Assembly: GCA_016703545.1 (NCBI GenBank)
Contig: JADJBX010000005.1
Span: 289,581 to 353,580, forward strand
Length of the DNA stretch: 64,000 nt
Reading direction: 5' to 3'
Origin: Candidatus Amarobacillus elongatus
Lineage (GTDB): Bacteria > Chloroflexota > Dehalococcoidia > Tepidiformales > Tepidiformaceae
The translations under genes and the position numbers were made by a program. The notes under the pieces are model-generated. The model was not told the origin of the DNA, searched no databases, and was given only the letters and a program-made list of their open reading frames with translations. Below, in pieces: positions 59,241 through 64,000 of this stretch (within the stretch, counting starts at the first letter, position 1; each line of letters starts with the position of its first letter).

Positions 59241-60511
59241 CTATTCCAGGGCCTTCGCCAGTTCGTCCTCGTCGAGTTTGGGGCCGACGACGGCGCAGTG
59301 GAGACGATCGCGCACGAGGAGGCGCCGGGCGACGGCCTGCACCTGGTCGACGGTGACGGCTTCGATCTGCGTGACGACGGACTCGATGCTTTCGATTTCG
59401 CCCTTGGTCAGCAGCAGTTCGCCGTTGCGTTGCCCCTGGGAGTGCGCGGTTTCGAGCGAAAGGCGGAAGCGGCCGATGTTGTGGTCCTTGGCCTTGCGCA
59501 TCTCTTCTTCGGGGACGGGCTGGTCCACCATCTTCCACGCCTCTTCGAGGCAGACCTGGACCGTCTCGGCGAGCTTCTCGCGGTTCACGCCCGCGGAGAT
59601 GGTCATGACGCCGGCGTCGGCGAGGTAGCCGTACCCCGAACCGACGGAATAGGCGAGACCGCGCCGTTCCCGGACTTCGCGGAAAAGACGGGAGGACATA
59701 CCGGCGCCGAGGACGTCGTTCACGATCCGCAGCGCGAAGCGATCGCGGTCATCGCGGCCGAAGATGGGCAGGCCGAGGAAGAGGCTGCACTGGTCGATGT
59801 CGCGGCTGTCGGTGGCGACGCGCGGGCCGGTGATGGGGGTCGTAAGGGGATGACCGACGGGATCTCGCCGACGGGCATGTCGCGGAAGAGCGGCTCGGCA
59901 ATGGACATGACCCGCTCGTGGCTGGTGTTGCCCGCGACGGAAAGGACGATGTTCGAGGGGTGGTACCAGTCGCTGATATGGGAGACGAAGTCAGGGCGCT
60001 GCATCTCCTCGACGAGCTCGACGGAGCCGCCAACATCCCAGCCCGGGGGTTGCGCGCCGTAGACGGAGGTGCCGATGAGGCGGCCGGCCCATGCGCCGGG
60101 GCTATCGTGGTTTCGCTTCAGCTCCTGCTGCACGACGGTGCGTTCGCGGTCGATCTCGGACTGTTCGAGGCGCGAATGCAGGAGCATGTCGGCGGTGACA
60201 TCGAGGGCGGTGGCGAGGCGGTCGTAGGGAACGATGTTCCAGTAGCAGGTGAATTCCTTGTTCGTGTAGGCGTTGAGGGTGCCGCCGGCGCCCTCGATTT
60301 CCTCGGCGATCATGATCGCTTCGGGGCGCTTATCCGTGCCCTTAAAGACCATGTGTTCGAGGAAGTGGGTGATGCCATTGAGGCGCTGGGGTTCGGAACG
60401 GGAACCCACGCCCACGAAAAGGTTCACGGAGACGGCCTGCGTGGCGGGCATCGCGGTCGTGACGATGCGGAGGCCGTTCGGAAGCGTGCTGATCTGGATG
60501 GACTCGGCCAA
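59241..60511 (-). CDS. M16 family zinc metallopeptidase (frameshifted once)
   Basis: An insulinase/processing-peptidase-like protease of about 423 residues when joined. The inverted zinc motif HFLEHMVFKGT (HxxEH) lies near residue 48, and the downstream Glu is in EGAGGTLNAYTNKEFT. The second half (MSSRLFREVRERRGLAYSVG) is also intact. The frame breaks near 59849, where one G is missing from the run; restoring it gives VIPLTTPITGPRVATDSRD. The TTG start 60511 has a GGGGGA upstream. It likely cleaves short peptides or signal sequences. Confidence 0.9.
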
Positions 60512-60644
60512 GTGATTCTTCCCCCAGGGTTGCCCCGGCTGAGCGGCCCATTCTACGGACGGCGGGCGCACCCGGAACCCCTTTCCCTACCATACGGGAA
60601 TCGGCGTGCCACGCACGCGAGCGGGGCAGGTACACTCGGTGGCG

Positions 60645-61594
60645 ATGGTTGAACTGCAAGCGCGCATTGCGCCGAACTGGACGAGCGCGGCGGGCGCGCT
60701 GGAGGGCGTGCTCGCGTTCCTCGGTGGCGAACTGCCGCGGCACGCGCTAATGGGGCTCACCGGGCATGCCTGGCACTTCTGCCTCGGCGCCCGCGACGGC
60801 GTCGTCGCATTGCCCTCGGGGCCGGCCGACTACGACCGCGAGGCGATGGCGGCGCGATACGCGCGCACGGGCCGCGTGTTCGAACGGTTCGCGGCGAAGG
60901 CCGCCGAGCCGGGCGCACGAGAGCGCGCCTTCGAGTGGGCGGCGGCGCATCTCGACGCCGGGCGGCCGCTCATCGGCTGGGATTTCCACCTGCACGAACA
61001 CGCCGTGGTGTACGGGTACGATCGCGCGCGGCGGGGGTTCCTCGTAGATGACCTGCTGAGCGGCGAAGCGGGGCCGGTCGTCTTGCTGGAGGATTGGCCG
61101 TCGGCGCTGGGCAGCCTCGAACTGCTGGCGCCGGTGGCGCCGATCGAGGTCGACGCCGGGGACGCGGTCGTGGGGGCGCTGGCGACGGCGCTGGACTGCT
61201 TCGCCGGGCTCGATGGCGCGGACGACGGCCAGCCGCGGGGCACGGCCGGCATCGAAGCATGGGCCGATGCGATGGACGGCGACGGCGAGGTCGACCGCGC
61301 GGGGAATGCGTACCTGCTGGCGGTGCTGCAGGCCGCGCGCCTCGACGGGGCTGCGTTCCTCGGGGACCTGGCGGCGGCCATCCCCGACCTCGCGGAGCCA
61401 CTGGGGCAGGCGGAGGCGGCGATTCGCGAGGAGACGAAGGCGCTCTCGCCGCTGCTCACGCTCTTCCCGTTCCCGAGCGGGGGCACGGGAACGTGGGGAA
61501 CGCGGGGCTGCGGCGGGGGGCGGCGATGGCGTTACGGCGCGCGGCGCAGCATGAACGCCGCGCGTCCGAGGCGATCGCGCACGCACTGGCCTGA
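60645..61594 (+). CDS. BtrH N-terminal/C39-like domain protein (frameshifted once)
   Basis: A protein of about 316 residues when joined. It resembles BtrH_N-type proteins: ALEGVLAFLGGELPRHALMG with LTGHAWHF, then DAGRPLIGWDFHLHEHAVVY, YGYDRARRGFLVDDLLS and a helical second half. BtrH-like proteins are cysteine-protease-fold acyltransferases, but the family match is by eye only. The C-terminal end is restored by adding one G at 61479-61483 (HGNVGNAGLRRGAAMALRRA). TACACT (60631-60636) lies eight bases before the ATG. Confidence 0.55.
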
Positions 61595-61607
61595 GGAACC
61601 GCGGGGA

Positions 61608-61847
61608 TCAGCCGCCGGAGGCGGTGCGAGGCGGCCGCCGGCGAGGCGGCGTGGATGTGCCGGCCGCGGGCGGCGGCAACGGGGCGGCGGTGTTACCGGC
61701 GCGCGCGGCGTTTCGCGTGGATTCGTAGTGCGCCTTCACCGCGGGGGCACACTCGGTGCAGAGCGTGTAGGCGGTGATGCCACCGCGCCACCCAAGTTCA
61801 CGGCCACACCATGCGCAGAACAGGTTGGCCGTGTGTTCGTGCCGCAT
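61608..61847 (-). CDS. Small CAWCG zinc-ribbon protein
   Basis: A 79-residue protein. Residues 1-40 carry CAWCGRELGWRGGITAYTLC and CTEC, matching the small zinc ribbon at 17875-18021. The rest is a Pro/Thr/Arg-rich tail. GGAGG lies five bases before the ATG, a strong Shine-Dalgarno. It is convergent with the BtrH-like gene. The function is unknown. Confidence 0.65.
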   Translation of the reverse strand: MRHEHTANLFCAWCGRELGWRGGITAYTLCTECAPAVKAHYESTRNAARAGNTAAPLPPPAAGTSTPPRRRPPRTASGG

Positions 61848-61954
61848 GGGAACCTCCGCGCGGCGCCCGCTGCGCACGGCGGTTGTACTCCACCGCGCCC
61901 GACCGTTCGAGGGCCTATTGGTGAAGATTTCGCGGACGGATGAAAGCGGACGCC

Positions 61955-62475
61955 CTATGGCTCGTCGTGGAAGGTCCGTTCGCCCGCCCGAATGTGGACG
62001 TTGAGCATGTTTTCGCGCGGCGGGATGGGGCAGGACCAGGCGTCGTTGTAGGCGCAGTACGGGTTGTAGGCGTAGTTGAAATCGACGTGCAGGCGGCCAT
62101 CGGGGAGGGGTTCGACATCGAGGTAGCGGCCGGCGCCGTAGGTCTCGGTGCGCCGCGGTAAGCGTCCCCGGAACGCGGGAAGAAGCCGCCACTGCCCGGG
62201 TCCGCGAAGAGCGTGAGGGTCACGTCCCTGCCTTCGACCGCGAACGAAAGGCGGCCCCAGCGAAGGTAAGTGGCGGATTCGCCGGTGCTGGTCTGCATCT
62301 CCACCGGTTCGGGTTCCTCGAACGGTTCGGGCGCGAGGTCGAAGGCGAGGGCGGGATTCTCGGGGTAGTAGCGGAGGCCGGCGAAGGCGCCGCGCTGGGC
62401 GGGGAGGAGGGGGGACTGGGGGTGGCGGGCGAAGAAGGCGTCCTTCTGCGCGCGGAAGTCATCGAGTTCTGCCAT
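61955..62475 (-). CDS. DUF1684 family protein (frameshifted)
   Basis: A protein of about 173 residues when joined. It starts MAELDDFRAQKDAFFARHPQ with LLPAQRGAFAGLRYYPENP and, after the frame change near 62187, ends ETYGAGRYLDVEPLPDG, VDFNYAYNPYCAYND and SCPIPPRENMLNVHI, all diagnostic of DUF1684. The stretch between (about 62155-62190) differs from the family consensus (FRDATxGxETYG) in a way that suggests several single-base errors. The function of the family is unknown. Confidence 0.82.
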
Positions 62476-62540
62476 GGCGGTGCTCCTGAAGAGAACGGTA
62501 GCGGATGCGCGGGCGGAAGGGGCGGAGGGATGCGGGACTG

Positions 62541-62568
62541 TTGCCGTTAACCGGGTGTGCCGTAGCAT
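62541..62568 (+). promoter_or_regulatory. Promoter of the SAM-riboswitch/thrC unit
   Basis: TTGCCG (62541-62546) and TAGCAT (62563-62568) are separated by 16 bp. Transcription would start near 62575, just before the aptamer. Confidence 0.55.
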
Positions 62569-62594
62569 TACGTTCGATACCCGCATTCGTGGCC

Positions 62595-62700
62595 GCGCTT
62601 ATCGAGATGGGGTGGAGGGACCCGGCCCTTTGAAGCCCCGGCAACCTGCCGCAAGGTAAGGTGCCACTTCCGGCCTCCGTCGCGGAGGAAGATGAGAGCG
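62595..62700 (+). promoter_or_regulatory. SAM-I riboswitch aptamer
   Basis: The conserved S-box elements appear in order: CTTATCGAGA, GGTGGAGGGA, GGCCCTTTGAAG, CCCGGCAACC, then AAGGTGCCAC, TTCC and a closing GATGAGAGCG that pairs back to the start. This arrangement is diagnostic of the SAM-I family. Binding of S-adenosylmethionine should reduce expression of the gene downstream. Confidence 0.95.
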
Positions 62701-62894
62701 ACAGCGCTCGAACTCGGATCGGCCCACGCGGAAACAGGAGAACCAGGTATGGCTTCCCTCCCGGGCCGCATGCTCATGCTCTAGCCCCTCGCTGAAGGGG
62801 CTCCCCGCGTTCCTGACCGACCCGCGCCGGCGCACCCGAAGGGGTGCGGGCGCCGTTCGCCCACACGTCCCCGTGGGCTCCGCGGAGTTTGAGC
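62701..62894 (+). promoter_or_regulatory. Expression platform of the SAM-I riboswitch
   Basis: Several hairpins: AGCCCCT/AGGGGCT (62783-62802), a GCGCACCC/GGGTGCG pair near 62831-62850, a GCCCAC/GTGGGC pair near 62858-62878, and CTCC-GC-GGAG (62878-62887), whose right arm is the thrC Shine-Dalgarno. The lack of U-runs favours control of translation initiation over transcription termination. Confidence 0.6.
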
Positions 62895-64000
62895 ATGTCC
62901 TACGCCACTGCCCTTCGTTGTCGCGAATGCCATCGCGAATACCCGCTCGCGGCTCAGCACGTCTGCGAATTCTGCTTCGGCCCCGTCGAAGTGACCTACG
63001 ACTACGACCGCATTCGCCGCAATGTGACGCGCGAAAGCATCGAACGCGGGCCGGCCAGCCTCTGGCGGTACCGCGACTTCCTGCCCGTGGACGCGGATGC
63101 CGCGATCGATATCGGCGCGGGGTACACGCCCCTCATTCGCGCGAAGAACCTCGGCAAGGCGCTGGGGCTGAACAACCTGTACATCAAGAACGACACCGTG
63201 AACCCGACCTGGTCGTTCAAGGACCGGGTGGTGGCCGTGGCCGCGAGCCGGGCGCGTGAACTCGGGTTCCAGAAGCTCGCATGCGCGAGCACGGGCAATC
63301 TCGCGAACAGCGTCAGCGCGCACGCGGCCGCGGCGGGCATGGAGGCGGTGGTCTTCATCCCTTCGAACCTGGAACTCGGGAAGGTGCTGGGTTCGCTCAT
63401 CTACGCGCCGACGCTGGTGAAGGTGCGCGGCAACTACGACGATGTGAACCGCCTCTGCGCCGAACTCGCGGGCCAGTACGACTGGGCGTTCGTGAACGTG
63501 AACGTGCGGCCGTACTACTCCGAGGGGTCGAAGACGCTCGGGTTCGAAGTGGCCGAGCAGCTCGGCTGGCGCGCGCCGGACCACTGCGTCGTGCCGATGG
63601 CGAGCGGGTCGCTGTACGTGAAGATTCGCAAGGGGCTCGAGGAGCTGGCGAAGGCGGGCATCATCGATGAGCCGAAGACACGCATGAGCGGCGCGCAGGC
63701 GACGGGCTGCTCGCCGATCGCGATGGCGTGGGAGGAAGGTACGCTGAACTTCCGCCCGCAGAAGCCGGACACGATCGCGAAGTCGCTGGCGATCGGCAAT
63801 CCCGCCGACGGGTACTACAGCCTCGTGCAGCTGCGAGACACGAACGGGGCCTGCGGCAACGTTTCGGACGACGAGATCATCGCGGGGATGAAGCTGCTGG
63901 CCGAAACCGAGGGGATCTTCGGGGAGACGGCGGGCGGCGTGACGGTCGCAAGCCTCAAGCAACTGGCGGAGCGCGGTAGTATTCACCCGGACGAACTGAC
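62895..64000 (+). CDS. thrC: Threonine synthase (3' end outside window)
   Basis: A PLP-dependent enzyme that converts O-phosphohomoserine to threonine. Over 368 residues are visible. The N terminus has a zinc ribbon (CRECHREYP, CEFCFGPVEV), as in many bacterial and archaeal enzymes; the PLP-lysine is in PTWSFKDRVVAVAA, and ACASTGNLANSVSAHAAAAG binds the PLP phosphate. The closing QATGCSPIAMAWEEG is typical. ATG 62895 has GGAG seven bases upstream, sequestered in a hairpin. It is preceded by a SAM-I riboswitch. Confidence 0.95.
   Translation, partial: MSYATALRCRECHREYPLAAQHVCEFCFGPVEVTYDYDRIRRNVTRESIERGPASLWRYRDFLPVDADAAIDIGAGYTPLIRAKNLGKALGLNNLYIKNDTVNPTWSFKDRVVAVAASRARELGFQKLACASTGNLANSVSAHAAAAGMEAVVFIPSNLELGKVLGSLIYAPTLVKVRGNYDDVNRLCAELAGQYDWAFVNVNVRPYYSEGSKTLGFEVAEQLGWRAPDHCVVPMASGSLYVKIRKGLEELAKAGIIDEPKTRMSGAQATGCSPIAMAWEEGTLNFRPQKPDTIAKSLAIGNPADGYYSLVQLRDTNGACGNVSDDEIIAGMKLLAETEGIFGETAGGVTVASLKQLAERGSIHPDEL

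Noticed and set aside
1..64000. tRNA or rRNA genes
   Set aside because: No cloverleaf-like or rRNA-like segment was recognised by eye. A tRNAscan/Infernal run would be needed to exclude them.

Overview
The window is a GC-rich (roughly 70% by eye), densely packed bacterial chromosome segment with about 70 genes on both strands. No rRNA, tRNA, prophage or CRISPR array was recognised. Gene content suggests a free-living, probably aerobic chemoheterotroph: acyl-CoA dehydrogenase, enoyl-CoA hydratase, an ADP-forming acyl-CoA synthetase-like protein, an LUD-type lactate oxidation pair, MMPL and MFS exporters, a class E/F sortase, FIST and REC-GGDEF-HD-GYP signalling proteins, and an ImuB-like SOS polymerase with a GAAC-N4-GTTC LexA box. 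This mix, with GTG/TTG starts and many apparently leaderless genes, fits Chloroflexota (Dehalococcoidia or Tepidiformia-like) best. The placement is an inference; a GC-rich actinobacterium-like lineage is not excluded.

Layout. 1-3693 (minus): moxR, DUF58 and transglutaminase operon. 3878-6737: a flippase and two tandem SGNH-hydrolase paralogues. 6734-9647: divergent TetR/MMPL pair around an 18-bp palindrome. 9741-12887 (minus): EF-G-like GTPase and a TPR protein. 13022-17152: Cys-cluster protein, EamA transporter, M20 amidohydrolase and Sua5. 17162-18021: three very small genes. 18071-24870: alcohol dehydrogenase, nitronate monooxygenase, Mug glycosylase, signalling-like proteins, an EEP hydrolase and a FIST sensor. 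25065-33205: ABC exporter, leuB, lutA with a lutB-lutC fusion, a hicB-hicA-dam operon and an acyl-CoA dehydrogenase. 33265-37993: a lipoprotein, a three-gene module of unknown function and a PadR-controlled membrane-protein cluster. 37998-44844: enoyl-CoA hydratase, MFS/GNAT, LexA-controlled ImuB with a DUF6504 protein, and a rifampicin-phosphotransferase-like enzyme. 44895-48974: FKBP lipoprotein, aminotransferase, three-J-like-domain DnaJ protein, YqgE and sortase. 49100-50271: a small RNA-like transcription unit and small orphan genes. 50231-57658: PadR and DtxR regulators, a c-di-GMP response regulator, VOC, alpha/beta hydrolase, APC permease and a CoA ligase-like protein. 57811-62475: ruvC, a RAYT transposase flanked by its own REP repeats, an M16 protease and others. 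62541-64000: a SAM-I riboswitch in front of thrC, which runs off the window.

Two features cut across the window. First, at least 14 otherwise intact genes carry one-base indels that restore the family sequence exactly when corrected, most of them in homopolymers. This looks like uncorrected sequencing error rather than gene decay, so the frameshifted genes are annotated as single joined genes. Second, at least 15 genes have a TANNNT -10 hexamer only 6-8 nt before the start codon and no Shine-Dalgarno, which predicts widespread leaderless transcription.
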